NCBI GenBank assembly: GCA_016788905.1
Contig: JAEURZ010000002.1
Span: forward strand, 31,383 to 95,382
Reading direction: 5' to 3'
Source: Elusimicrobiota bacterium
Lineage (GTDB): Bacteria > Elusimicrobiota > Elusimicrobia > FEN-1173
Length of the DNA stretch: 64,000 bases
The notes under the pieces were generated by a model. That model worked only from the letters and a program-made list of their open reading frames with translations. It did no database searches and was not told where the DNA came from. How positions within the stretch are numbered: the stretch's first letter is position 1; each line of letters begins with the position of its first letter. Shown here in pieces: positions 33,661 to 42,403 of the stretch. The position numbers and the translations under genes are program-made.

Positions 33661-33924
33661 ATGATCATCCGTGTCCGAGTGATACCAAACGCCGTCCGGA
33701 GCGAAGTGGTGGGCCGTATTGGCTCCACTGTGCGCGTGAAGGTGGCCGCCCCGGCTATTGACGGGAAAGCCAACGCGGAACTGACCAACTTCTTGGCGGA
33801 GTTCTTCGAAGTGAAAAACCGAAGCGTCAAGATTGTTCGCGGCCAAAAAGGGAAAGAGAAAACCGTGGAAATTTCAGGTCGCACTGAAGAAGAGCTTGAA
33901 GACGTTATGGAAACGATCCCCTGA
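33661..33924 (+). CDS. DUF167/YggU family protein
   Basis: The 87-residue protein matches the small YggU/DUF167 family in length and in motifs RVIPNAVRSEVVG, VKVAAPAIDGKANAELTNFLA and VKIVRGQKGKEKTVEI. Function is unknown, though it is widely found beside yggS-proC-yggT genes as here. AAAGGAG lies seven or eight bases before the ATG. Confidence 0.9.
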   Translation: MIIRVRVIPNAVRSEVVGRIGSTVRVKVAAPAIDGKANAELTNFLAEFFEVKNRSVKIVRGQKGKEKTVEISGRTEEELEDVMETIP

Positions 33925-33929
33925 GAACG

Positions 33930-33957
33930 CGCCCGGCCCTTAGGGCCGGGCGTTTTT
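33930..33957 (+). terminator. Strong intrinsic terminator after the DUF167 gene
   Basis: CGCCCGGCCC-type arms (33930-33939 and 33943-33952, ten G/C-rich pairs) enclose a TTA loop and are followed by TTTTT at 33953-33957. It ends the yggS-proC-DUF167 unit. Only two bases separate the T-run from the ATG of mtnA. Confidence 0.85.
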
Positions 33958-33959
33958 CC

Positions 33960-35036
33960 ATGTCCCCCGTCGCTCCGAATCAACGATCTCTAAATAACCA
34001 ACCGGAGCGGGAGCCTGTCCAGGCTTACCGTTGGAAGCACACGCGACTTGATGTTTTGGAACAACGGGACCTGCCCCGCCGTATTCGATGGGTCCCCTGT
34101 CGAACCCACGAGGCGGTGGCTCGGGCGATCCGGGACATGTCCATCCGCGGGGCGCCCGCCATTGGGTGTGCCGCCGCCTTTGGTCTCGCGCTCGCCGCAC
34201 GGGAACGGGCCTTTCGCCGTCCGAGCGACCTCATCTCCCACCTCAACAAGGCCAGAACCGTCTTGGCCGCCACGCGGCCCACCGCCGTGAATCTGTTTTG
34301 GGCTTTGAACCGAATGGCCCGGCTGTGGGAAACCCCTCCCCTTCAAATCCACAATCTCCCCCAAACTCTTGAACGGGAAGCGCTGGCTATTCATCACGAC
34401 GATATCGCCTCCTGCCGAGCCATCGGGGACGCCGGGGCAAAGCTTCTGCCCCAACACGCCGTGGTCTTAACCCATTGCAACGCGGGCGCCCTGGCCACCG
34501 CTGGATACGGGACGGCTTTAGGCGTGATTCGTTCCGCCCACGCGCAGGGGAAAATCAAGCGGGTGTATGCGGACGAAACCCGTCCATACCTCCAAGGCGT
34601 CCGACTGACCGCCTGGGAATTGGACCGGGAAGGGATCCCCTACACGGTTCTGACCGATAATATGGCCGGCCACATTTTTAAATCTGAAAAAATTTCCGCT
34701 GTGATTGTGGGGGCCGACCGAGTCGCCGCCAATGGCGACACCGCCAACAAGATTGGGACTTACGGTTTGGCCATTCTGGCCCAATACCATGGAGTTCCGT
34801 TTTACGTGGCCGCCCCCTTCTCGACCATGGACCGCTCGACCCGTACCGGAGCCGGAATTCCCATTGAAGAACGTTCGCCTCAAGAGGTTTTAACCTTGGG
34901 CGGAATCGCCCTCGCCCCGAAAAAAGCCCAGGCCCGTCACCCCGCTTTTGACGTCACGCCCGCCAAACTGATCACCGCCATCATTACCGAACGCGGGGTT
35001 TTCACCCCGTCCCAATTGGCGAAATTTAACCCCTAA
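33960..35036 (+). CDS. mtnA: S-methyl-5-thioribose-1-phosphate isomerase
   Basis: This 358-residue eIF2B-like enzyme opens methylthioribose-1-phosphate to the ribulose form in the methionine salvage pathway. Catalytic Cys is in VLTHCNAGALAT, catalytic Asp in VGADRVAANGDTANKIGTY; ETRPYLQGVRLTAWEL and TDNMAGHIF are also typical. The only start codon near the conserved N-terminus is the ATG at 33960, three bases past a terminator T-run and without a free ribosome-binding site. No other methionine-salvage gene is in the window. Confidence 0.92.
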   Translation: MSPVAPNQRSLNNQPEREPVQAYRWKHTRLDVLEQRDLPRRIRWVPCRTHEAVARAIRDMSIRGAPAIGCAAAFGLALAARERAFRRPSDLISHLNKARTVLAATRPTAVNLFWALNRMARLWETPPLQIHNLPQTLEREALAIHHDDIASCRAIGDAGAKLLPQHAVVLTHCNAGALATAGYGTALGVIRSAHAQGKIKRVYADETRPYLQGVRLTAWELDREGIPYTVLTDNMAGHIFKSEKISAVIVGADRVAANGDTANKIGTYGLAILAQYHGVPFYVAAPFSTMDRSTRTGAGIPIEERSPQEVLTLGGIALAPKKAQARHPAFDVTPAKLITAIITERGVFTPSQLAKFNP

Positions 35037-35110
35037 CGTCCGCCACGCGATTTACGAAATGGCGCCGTCCCCCACACGAACGGGTCCAGATTCGCTAGAA
35101 TGATCTCCCT

Positions 35111-37912
35111 ATGAAACCCAAATTTAACGTTCAACTCCCCAGAACGAACTTCCCCATGAAAGCGGATCTCCCGATTCGGGAACCCGAACTCTTGTCCCAA
35201 TGGGAGAAACAACAGCTCTATAAATTAATCCAAAAAAAGAACGCCGATGGCCCCGCCTTTGTTCTCCACGATGGTCCCCCTTACGCCAATGGGGCGATTC
35301 ATATGGGACACGCTCTCAACAAAGTTTTGAAAGACATTATCGTGAAGTACAAATCTCTCCAAGGGTTTCGGTCCCCCTACATTCCCGGCTGGGATTGCCA
35401 CGGGCTCCCCATCGAACATCAACTGATGAAAGAAAAGGGTTGGGACAAACGCAAGGTCGGCCGGCTGCCTTTCCGGCAAGAAGCGGCCCGCTATGCGGAC
35501 AACTGGATCGACGTTCAACGTCGAGAATTCAAACGGCTGGGCATTCAGGCCGACTGGGACCATCCCTACAAGACCCTCACCCCAGAATATGAGGCGGGTA
35601 TCGCCAAAACGTTTTACGACCTCCTGGCCAAGGGCCATGTGGTTCAAGACCGCAAACCCGTTTATTGGTGCCCCCAGTGTGAAACGGCACTGGCCGAAGC
35701 CGAAGTGGAATACGCAGAAAAAACGTCCACATCCCTTTTCGTCAAATTCCCCATCGTTGAATGGCCCTCCAATGAAGACGCCCAAAAGTTAGCCCGCAGC
35801 CACGGGAAAAAAGTCCATGTCCTGATTTGGACCACGACCCCCTGGACTCTCCCCGCGAACGTGGCGTTGGCCTTTCACCCCGAAGGGCGCTACCGCATTT
35901 GGGAGTCGCCCAAAACCCATGATCGTTTCCTGGTGGGCGATCCGGGGTGGGCGGTGTTGGAAGAAATGTTTGGTGGTGGAAAATCCGACGCCCCCTCGGT
36001 GGATGGGCTGGCCCTGGAAGGCCTGGTTGCCAAAAATCCTGTGAACAACAATGACTCCCAAGGACTGCTCGCTGATTTCGTTTCCTCGTCGGAAGGCACC
36101 GGGGTTGTCCACATCGCCCCCGGCCATGGGGAAGACGACTATGTGGCGGGAAAATCCTACGGCCTCCCCGTGTTGTCTCCCGTGGATGACCGGGGTCGAT
36201 TTTCTGACGACGTCCTGCCTAACGACTTGGCGGGGAAATCCGTGTGGGACGCCAACCCCTTGATTCTTGAACGATTGGCCAAAAACCAACTTTTGTTAAA
36301 AGAGACGAAGGTCACCCACAGCTACCCCCATTGCTGGCGATGCAAAAACCCCATTCTGTTCCGGGCGGCTAAACAGTGGTTTTTGAAAGTAACCGATTCG
36401 TTTCGCGCGGCCCTCATCAAGAGCACGGACCATGTGGAGTGGATCCCCGATTACGGCCAGGAACGCATCCTGGGTATGTTAAAAACCCGGCCCGATTGGT
36501 GCTTGTCCCGTCAACGGTTTTGGGGTACCCCGATCCCCATGTTCCTCTGCGACGCCTGCGGCGAACCCCTGAAAGACCCCGCCGTCTTTGCCCAGGTGGT
36601 CGAGGCGTTTCGTGCCCACGGGAGCGACATCTGGTATGAGAAAGATCCGGCTTTTTTTGGGGTGAAAGCCCCTTGCACCAAATGCGGGAAGAGCAAATTT
36701 AAAAAAGACGAAGACATTTTGGACGTTTGGTTTGATTCCGGTGTGTCCTGGGTTTCTGTCCTCGGTCAACGGGCCGAGACGAAAAACGTGGGCCGGGAAG
36801 ACATCATGTATTTGGAAGGGTCCGATCAGCATCGAGGCTGGTTTCAAACGTCACTCCTCCCCGCGGTGGCACTGACCGGTGCGCCCCCTTACGGACGGGT
36901 GCTCACCCACGGCTTTGTTTTGGACGGGCAGGGTCGGGCCATGTCCAAGTCCATGGGAAATGTCATTGCGCCCCAAGAACTCATCCAAAAATACGGGGCC
37001 GACATCGTTCGCCTTTGGGTGTCCGTAACGGATTACCGGGAAGACGTTCGCCTCTCCCAAGATATCTTAAACCGGGTCATCGACACCTACCGAAAAATTC
37101 GAAACACCCTGCGCTTCCTCTTGGGAAATCTGGGGGATTTCGTCCCCGCCCAACACGCCGTTCCGTTCGACCAGATGGATGTTTTGGACCTGGCGGCCCT
37201 CTCGGCGTTGAACAAGTTGGTGGACCAAATCACTCGCCATTTTGATGAACAGGAATTTCACCAAGTCACCGCGGCCTTGGCGGACCACTTTTGCATCAAC
37301 ACCCTTTCAGAGTTCTATCTGGATGTCCGAAAAGATGTCCTCTATTGCGACGCGCCCGACGCCCCTCGCCGACGAAGTACTCAGACGGCCCTGTGGCATA
37401 TGGGCCGAACCCTGGCCCGGGCCCTGGCGCCTTTACTCTCTTTTACTGCCGAGGAAACCTGGCAAACTTTGGGCGAACAAAATCTTCTCGCGGAGGGGGA
37501 CAATCCCGAAAGCGTCTTCCTGAATCCGTTCCCAAAAGAGATTCCCCTCCCCGCTGGTAAAAATTTCGTCATGGGCGATTTTTTACGGGCCAAACGGGCG
37601 GTCAACGAATCTGTGGAAAAAGCGCGCCAGGCCGGCACCGTTAAATCGTCGAACGATTCCGCGATTCATCTCCGGATTCACGAAGGGAACGCCCCGTTGA
37701 GCGCGCTTTCTCCTGAAGAGCTCGCGTCCCTCATGGGCGTGGCCCAGGTCACCTTGGAACTCACCTCCACTGGGGAACCCATCGACGTCTTAAGCGTTAA
37801 GGCCGCCTCTGGAGAAAAATGTCCCCGGTGCTGGATTTGGCGGGACCTGACAGAGGGGCTCTGTGGTCGTTGTGGGGAAGCAGAAAAAATTCGGGGCCCT
37901 TCCCTGACGTGA
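35111..37912 (+). CDS. ileS: Isoleucyl-tRNA synthetase
   Basis: The 933-residue class I synthetase charges tRNA-Ile and edits valine. HIGH appears as HMGH (about residue 63), the editing CP1 domain includes WTTTPWTLPANVAL and HIAPGHGEDDY, KMSKS appears as AMSKSMGNV (about 610), and the C-terminal zinc finger is CPRCWIW...CGRC (about 905-922). This is the bacterial-type enzyme with the C-terminal zinc site. The stop overlaps lspA (GTGA), a very common pairing. No T-box or clear promoter was found upstream; the gap 35037-35110 shows nothing else. Confidence 0.97.
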   Translation: MKPKFNVQLPRTNFPMKADLPIREPELLSQWEKQQLYKLIQKKNADGPAFVLHDGPPYANGAIHMGHALNKVLKDIIVKYKSLQGFRSPYIPGWDCHGLPIEHQLMKEKGWDKRKVGRLPFRQEAARYADNWIDVQRREFKRLGIQADWDHPYKTLTPEYEAGIAKTFYDLLAKGHVVQDRKPVYWCPQCETALAEAEVEYAEKTSTSLFVKFPIVEWPSNEDAQKLARSHGKKVHVLIWTTTPWTLPANVALAFHPEGRYRIWESPKTHDRFLVGDPGWAVLEEMFGGGKSDAPSVDGLALEGLVAKNPVNNNDSQGLLADFVSSSEGTGVVHIAPGHGEDDYVAGKSYGLPVLSPVDDRGRFSDDVLPNDLAGKSVWDANPLILERLAKNQLLLKETKVTHSYPHCWRCKNPILFRAAKQWFLKVTDSFRAALIKSTDHVEWIPDYGQERILGMLKTRPDWCLSRQRFWGTPIPMFLCDACGEPLKDPAVFAQVVEAFRAHGSDIWYEKDPAFFGVKAPCTKCGKSKFKKDEDILDVWFDSGVSWVSVLGQRAETKNVGREDIMYLEGSDQHRGWFQTSLLPAVALTGAPPYGRVLTHGFVLDGQGRAMSKSMGNVIAPQELIQKYGADIVRLWVSVTDYREDVRLSQDILNRVIDTYRKIRNTLRFLLGNLGDFVPAQHAVPFDQMDVLDLAALSALNKLVDQITRHFDEQEFHQVTAALADHFCINTLSEFYLDVRKDVLYCDAPDAPRRRSTQTALWHMGRTLARALAPLLSFTAEETWQTLGEQNLLAEGDNPESVFLNPFPKEIPLPAGKNFVMGDFLRAKRAVNESVEKARQAGTVKSSNDSAIHLRIHEGNAPLSALSPEELASLMGVAQVTLELTSTGEPIDVLSVKAASGEKCPRCWIWRDLTEGLCGRCGEAEKIRGPSLT

Positions 37913-38361
37913 AACGCTTTATAAGCATCGTCCTGCTTCTCGTTCTCCTTGATCAGGCTTCAAAAATCCTTGTGGAAAGAATCATCCCCCTGGGACACTC
38001 TGTTTCTGTCCTTCCCTTTTTCGCCCTGACCCACGTGCAAAACACAGGGGCCGCCTTTGGAATGATGGCCCAGTCCAACCGTTTGTTTGTGGGTCTCACC
38101 ATCGTGATCCTCGCCCTCTTGGTTAAAATGCACAAAGATCTGACAACCCAGGGTCGGTGGGCCTCCGTGGGAGTTGCCCTGGTGTGGGGCGGTGCGTTGG
38201 GGAACCTTGCGGACCGTTTACGACGGGGCGGTGTGACCGATTTTTTAGATGTCCACTGGCACGCCTGGCACTGGCCCGCCTTTAACGTGGCGGATTCGGC
38301 TATATCGGTCGGCGTCACTTTCCTTCTGCTACAGAATTTATTGACAGCGAAACCAAAATGA
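37909..38361 (+). CDS. lspA: Lipoprotein signal peptidase (signal peptidase II)
   Basis: This 150-residue aspartic peptidase with four membrane helices removes signal peptides from prolipoproteins. Catalytic aspartates are in GALGNLADRL and FNVADSAIS; THVQNTGAAFGM and an N-terminal LLDQASK are also typical. The GTG at 37909 overlaps the ileS stop; the frame is open upstream within ileS but that part is unrelated. Lgt, the preceding enzyme of lipoprotein maturation, is encoded next. Pal and CpoB are obvious clients in this window. Confidence 0.95.
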   Translation: MKRFISIVLLLVLLDQASKILVERIIPLGHSVSVLPFFALTHVQNTGAAFGMMAQSNRLFVGLTIVILALLVKMHKDLTTQGRWASVGVALVWGGALGNLADRLRRGGVTDFLDVHWHAWHWPAFNVADSAISVGVTFLLLQNLLTAKPK

Positions 38362-38394
38362 CCCCCCCTTCAAAACAAATGCTCTCCACACCCC

Positions 38395-38455
38395 CCCTCT
38401 CCCGTCCCTCCGGGCCACCCTCTCCCGCTTGCGGGAGAGGGAAGGGGAGAGGGGG
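38395..38455. repeat. GGGAGAGGG-type palindromic repeat between lspA and lgt
   Basis: CCCTCTCCCGC (38418-38428) and GCGGGAGAGGG (38431-38441) form a perfect 11-base inverted repeat around TT, followed by a further GGGGAGAGGGGGG run. The same motif recurs at 53.2-53.35 kb. It resembles REP-like dispersed palindromes. Confidence 0.7.
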
Positions 38456-38473
38456 GGGGCGATCCTTCTAACC

Positions 38474-39241
38474 ATGTACCCCGTTCTTTTTCACTGGGGT
38501 CCGTTTTCTCTCCACACCTACGGTTTGTTTGCGGCGTTTGGCTTTTTGGCCGGGTACGGAATTGCTTCCGCCATGGCAAGACGCCGGGAGATTTCCCCTG
38601 CCGTTGTTGGGGACGCTCTGTTTCCTCTTCTTCTGGGCGGGCTTCTGGGCGCTCGACTCTTCTATGTTCTTTTCCATGGGGCCGAGTTTTCCGGCCAATG
38701 GCTGGACACCCTTAAAATTTGGCAGGGGGGACTGATGTGGCAGGGGGGCTTTCTCGGCGCCCTCGTGGCTTTTGCTCTCTTTCTTCGCCGTCGCCGTTTA
38801 CCCTTTTTACCGATGACCGATATTTTCGCCCCCGCCGTGGCTGTCGGTCAAGCCCTGGGCCGAATAGGATGCCTCTTCGCCGGCTGTTGTTTCGGCCGGA
38901 CCTGCGACCTCCCCTGGGCCATCACTTTTCACCACGCCGAAAGCTTGGCTCCTACAGGTCAACCCCTGCACCCCACTCAGCTTTATGACGCGGGACTCAA
39001 TCTTCTCCTTGCCGCTTTCTTGTTGATCCTGTCCAAATCCCCCTGGTCCAGCCGCGCCGGACGATTAACGGGGGTCTATCTTTTATTGGCTGGCGCGGCA
39101 CGGCTCGGGGTGGAATACTTCAGGGCGGACGCCCGAGGGACGGGCCTTGGGATTTTTTCGGCCACAGGTCTCGTGGCGATCGGACTTACCATTGCTGGGT
39201 CCCTGCTCCTGATCTCCCTCCGAACCCGACAAAAGTCGTGA
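38474..39241 (+). CDS. lgt: Prolipoprotein diacylglyceryl transferase
   Basis: The 255-residue inner-membrane enzyme transfers diacylglycerol from phosphatidylglycerol to the lipobox cysteine of prolipoproteins. About seven hydrophobic segments are visible. The signature GRIGCLFAGCCFGRTCDLPW (about 140-160) is the Cys-rich variant found in many phyla instead of the E. coli GRIGNF form, and HPTQLYDAG and EYFRADARG carry conserved residues. The ATG at 38474 was chosen; the 15 codons upstream are translated from the G-rich repeat. The stop overlaps rluD (GTGA). Confidence 0.95.
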   Translation: MYPVLFHWGPFSLHTYGLFAAFGFLAGYGIASAMARRREISPAVVGDALFPLLLGGLLGARLFYVLFHGAEFSGQWLDTLKIWQGGLMWQGGFLGALVAFALFLRRRRLPFLPMTDIFAPAVAVGQALGRIGCLFAGCCFGRTCDLPWAITFHHAESLAPTGQPLHPTQLYDAGLNLLLAAFLLILSKSPWSSRAGRLTGVYLLLAGAARLGVEYFRADARGTGLGIFSATGLVAIGLTIAGSLLLISLRTRQKS

Positions 39242-40149
39242 GCGAAGAAAAATATTTCGTTTTTTCCGGGGAACCGGAACGGCTGGATCGGTTTCTCACG
39301 CGGTCCCTGGCCCCCCTCTCCCGGACACGGGTTCAACATTTGATTGATGAGAAAGCCGTAACGGTGAACGGCCAAACAGCCCCCTCCCGTCGGATTCTTG
39401 AGAAGGGGGAACAGGTTCAGGTTCGTCTCCCCACCTTTACCGCGCTCCCTCCCGCCGAAACCGAAAGCGTGCCCATTTTGTACGAAGACGCGGACATTAT
39501 CGTGGTGGACAAACCGGCAGGCCTGGTGGTTCATCCCGCGGGCCCCCACCGGACCGACACGGTCATCCAGCGCCTGTGGCCCAAACTCTCCGCCGGATGG
39601 GCCGACGGGGGGCAACGGCCCGCCACGGATCGACCCGGTGTGGTGCATCGCCTGGACCGGGGGACCTCCGGTGTCATGGTGATCGCCAAAACCCCAGCCG
39701 CCGCTGAAAACCTTTCCCGCCAATTCGCTGAACGAACCGTCAAGAAAACCTATTTTGCCGTGGTCATGGGAACCGTAAAATCAGCGGGCCGTATCCAGTC
39801 CATGGTGGGCCGGTCCCGCAACACACCCCAACGCATGTCCACCGACACGGGCCGTTGGTCTGAAACAGAATACAGCGTCTTGAAATCGTTTCCCCACCAT
39901 CGCCCCCACCCCGTCACGCTCCTGGAAGTCCACCCCCGCACCGGCCGCACCCACCAAATCCGTGTCCAACTATCGGCCCTGGGCCACCCCCTTCTGGGAG
40001 ACAAACTCTACGGAGGCCCCCCCGGCCCCCGACCGTTTCTCCATGCTTTTAAAATTGAATTCCGTCACCCAGAAAACTCAAAAACCATGATAATGAAATC
40101 GAATCCACCAAAAGATTTTTTGAGGTTTCTTAATTCCCAAGAAATTTAA
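39238..40149 (+). CDS. rluD: Pseudouridine synthase, RluD-like
   Basis: This 303-residue protein has an N-terminal S4 RNA-binding domain (ERLDRFLTRSLAPLSRTRVQ) and a RluA-family catalytic domain with VHRLDRGTSGVMV holding the catalytic Asp, DADIIVVDKPAGLVVHP, and the C-terminal VHPRTGRTHQIRVQLSALGHP. RluD modifies helix 69 of 23S rRNA; RluA/C-type targets cannot be excluded. It starts with a GTG overlapping the lgt stop. Confidence 0.9.
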   Translation: MSEEKYFVFSGEPERLDRFLTRSLAPLSRTRVQHLIDEKAVTVNGQTAPSRRILEKGEQVQVRLPTFTALPPAETESVPILYEDADIIVVDKPAGLVVHPAGPHRTDTVIQRLWPKLSAGWADGGQRPATDRPGVVHRLDRGTSGVMVIAKTPAAAENLSRQFAERTVKKTYFAVVMGTVKSAGRIQSMVGRSRNTPQRMSTDTGRWSETEYSVLKSFPHHRPHPVTLLEVHPRTGRTHQIRVQLSALGHPLLGDKLYGGPPGPRPFLHAFKIEFRHPENSKTMIMKSNPPKDFLRFLNSQEI

Positions 40150-40213
40150 CGGAATCCGGGGTTAAATACCCATTGGGCAAGAAATCAGTGCTTGGGTCGG
40201 GGACAGGAACACC

Positions 40214-40242
40214 TTGACAATACTTGGATTGAGCGCAATCAT
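40214..40242 (+). promoter_or_regulatory. Promoter of the FG-GAP/minor-pilin operon
   Basis: TTGACA (40214-40219) and AATCAT (40237-40242) are 17 bases apart; the -35 is perfect, the -10 a 4/6 match. Transcription would start near 40249 and leave a 46-base leader before the ATG at 40295. The ATG-like frame beginning at 40214 lies on the promoter and is not a start. Confidence 0.55.
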
Positions 40243-40294
40243 TAAGAGGAGTGTGATCCTAAAAGGATATTTATCGGTGAGAAAGGGGGGGGCC

Positions 40295-42403
40295 ATGGGC
40301 TTCTTTAGTATTTCATATCGTATAGGTCTGCTTGGAAGGGTGGCGGCCCTCACTGCCTTTTTTATTGGTCTACCTTATTTTAGTTTGTCCGTTCCACCCC
40401 TTCCCGCTCCCGTTCCTTCAGATTTCGCTGATCCCTTCAACGCGTATGATTTGGGCGTCGGTGGCGATCAACATTACCCCGCGAATGCCCGGCGTTTTTT
40501 TACCAATATAGTCGCCACCGCGGTGGGGGACTTAGACGGGGACGGAAACCTGGACATCGTCGCTTTGGCAAACGCGATCCCCCATAACGGAGATTACACC
40601 ACCGCTGCAACCGCTTTTCCACAATTTAATTTTCGAAACAATAATTTCAGCATCACAACCCCCTTCCTCACTCGAGGAGATGCCCTTTGGGGCGCACAGA
40701 CTAACGCCACTTATAACCTGCCCACAGAACCAAACATTTGGGTTAATCCTCCGTACCCTAACTTTCAATTCGGGCATTTTGCCCCTCCTTCCCCTAACGT
40801 CGCGGCAGGACAATTGCTCTTTCCCCCTTACGTTGGAAGTGATCTGGCTTGGTTCAGGGGCGATGGACGCGGCCACTTCACCATGTATTTTATCACCCCC
40901 GGAGGCGCCCCTGTCCGCCTTCGCATGGGACAGGGCATCCGACTGGCAAGACTAAGGGATCCTGCCCAAACGGGGTTGGACATTGTGTTGACCTCACCGT
41001 GCGATGGAAGTATCAGCAACGCCGAATACCACACCACAACGACCCTTCGCCCCTTTTCTGGGGCAGGACGGGTGATGTGGTTGCAAAACAATGGGTGGGT
41101 TGGCGGAAGACTGGATTTCACCGATCGTCCCATTTCTGAATACAATTACGATCGCGTGCCCATGATATTTTACACTGGATCAACCTTTGGCTGGGAAGGC
41201 CCCGCCGCCAGCATGAACCCCCTCCTCATCGACGTTTTCCCAATCGACAATGACAACAATGACGACATCCTCATCTACAACATGTATAATTTAAACCTGC
41301 GAAACACAAACCCCGCCTTTACTTACAGTGATTTTCCGACACACGATGATCTGAGAGCTCGTTTTCCTCAACCGAATCCACTCCCCCTTCCACAAATCGG
41401 GGATCGATGGTTCGAACCCAATTCAGGCTTTAGGCTATCGTATCCCCTCTTTTGGTACCGTAACACCCCCGGGGCTGACGATTCTCGGTTTTCCACATCG
41501 ACCTATCGAGCCGTTCTTCAGGACGGAATTGACAACCTTCACAATGCAGGGTTGAATTGCACGCAATTTGTCCGGTTGAGAATTGGCGGTAATAACGAGG
41601 CCTACGTCTGCACCAATTCCGGAGTTCTTTTTGGAAACCGAAACGGCGTTCCGAGCACAACCTTTTTTCGACGAATCGCCCCCGCAACAGAATTGAACCT
41701 CCATCGAACCAGCAATCAGATCCAAGGGGGGTTTCATCATATCCAGGCCGTTGACATCATTGACAACCGCAATGATGAACTCGTTTCCTTGGACGATGAT
41801 GGTATACGCATTTATCGAATTCAACCTCGGGGAAACGACAACGTTACTATCCGTTTGGAACAGGAGTTACCTTGCGGCGACACCGCGAACCTAAACACCA
41901 GGAGGTTTCCAACGTTTTTCCAGGTTGTGGATTTAAACGGTGATGACCTGCAAGATATTATCGTGGTCAACAACCTCCCCGAATCAACAAATTTCGCCAA
42001 CACAGATCCCGCGACCATTTTTATCCAAACAAGGCCAGGCCGCTTCACAAAACTCAGGCAAATTAAACCCCCGTTTCGAACCGCGGAGGAAAGAACAAAT
42101 CCTTTTTCTTTTATCGGGGACAGGGGCTTGAATCCCTGGGCCAACATCTCCACGGGCGATTTCAATCGGGATGGTTTAACCGATTTCGTTCGAACAGGCC
42201 CGAAGTTACCCATGACAATATTTATCAACAATATGGCGGGACTGCAACGGGCACGGATTTCCGCCACGGTTCAACATCCCACGGGGACCGAAAAAACATT
42301 GACCATTATGTTAGGGACGGACAATGCCGGGGGCATCATAACGATTTCCACCGCGCCCATGGCCATCGGCGGAATCGGGGTTCATTCTGTTCCTTTCGAA
42401 TGA
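40295..42403 (+). CDS. Large secreted FG-GAP/VCBS-repeat protein, PilY1-like in context
   Basis: The 702-residue protein begins with a hydrophobic signal (about 15-36) and a Pro-rich stretch. Calcium-binding-type FG-GAP loops occur throughout: VGDLDGDGNLDIVAL (about 85), IDNDNNDDILIYNM (about 325), VVDLNGDDLQDIIVV (about 545) and GDFNRDGLTDFVRTG (about 625), typical of integrin-like propellers. I do not recognise a named family. Three minor-pilin-like genes follow with overlaps, so by position it parallels PilY1, the calcium-binding tip adhesin of type IV pili. The ATG at 40295 follows a run of G residues that acts as a ribosome-binding site. The coding region is more A+T-rich than its neighbours. 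Confidence 0.75.
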   Translation: MGFFSISYRIGLLGRVAALTAFFIGLPYFSLSVPPLPAPVPSDFADPFNAYDLGVGGDQHYPANARRFFTNIVATAVGDLDGDGNLDIVALANAIPHNGDYTTAATAFPQFNFRNNNFSITTPFLTRGDALWGAQTNATYNLPTEPNIWVNPPYPNFQFGHFAPPSPNVAAGQLLFPPYVGSDLAWFRGDGRGHFTMYFITPGGAPVRLRMGQGIRLARLRDPAQTGLDIVLTSPCDGSISNAEYHTTTTLRPFSGAGRVMWLQNNGWVGGRLDFTDRPISEYNYDRVPMIFYTGSTFGWEGPAASMNPLLIDVFPIDNDNNDDILIYNMYNLNLRNTNPAFTYSDFPTHDDLRARFPQPNPLPLPQIGDRWFEPNSGFRLSYPLFWYRNTPGADDSRFSTSTYRAVLQDGIDNLHNAGLNCTQFVRLRIGGNNEAYVCTNSGVLFGNRNGVPSTTFFRRIAPATELNLHRTSNQIQGGFHHIQAVDIIDNRNDELVSLDDDGIRIYRIQPRGNDNVTIRLEQELPCGDTANLNTRRFPTFFQVVDLNGDDLQDIIVVNNLPESTNFANTDPATIFIQTRPGRFTKLRQIKPPFRTAEERTNPFSFIGDRGLNPWANISTGDFNRDGLTDFVRTGPKLPMTIFINNMAGLQRARISATVQHPTGTEKTLTIMLGTDNAGGIITISTAPMAIGGIGVHSVPFE

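Noticed and set aside
40143..40170. ATTTAAC/GTTAAAT inverted repeat after rluD as a terminator
   Set aside because: The stem is A+T-rich and no T-run follows.
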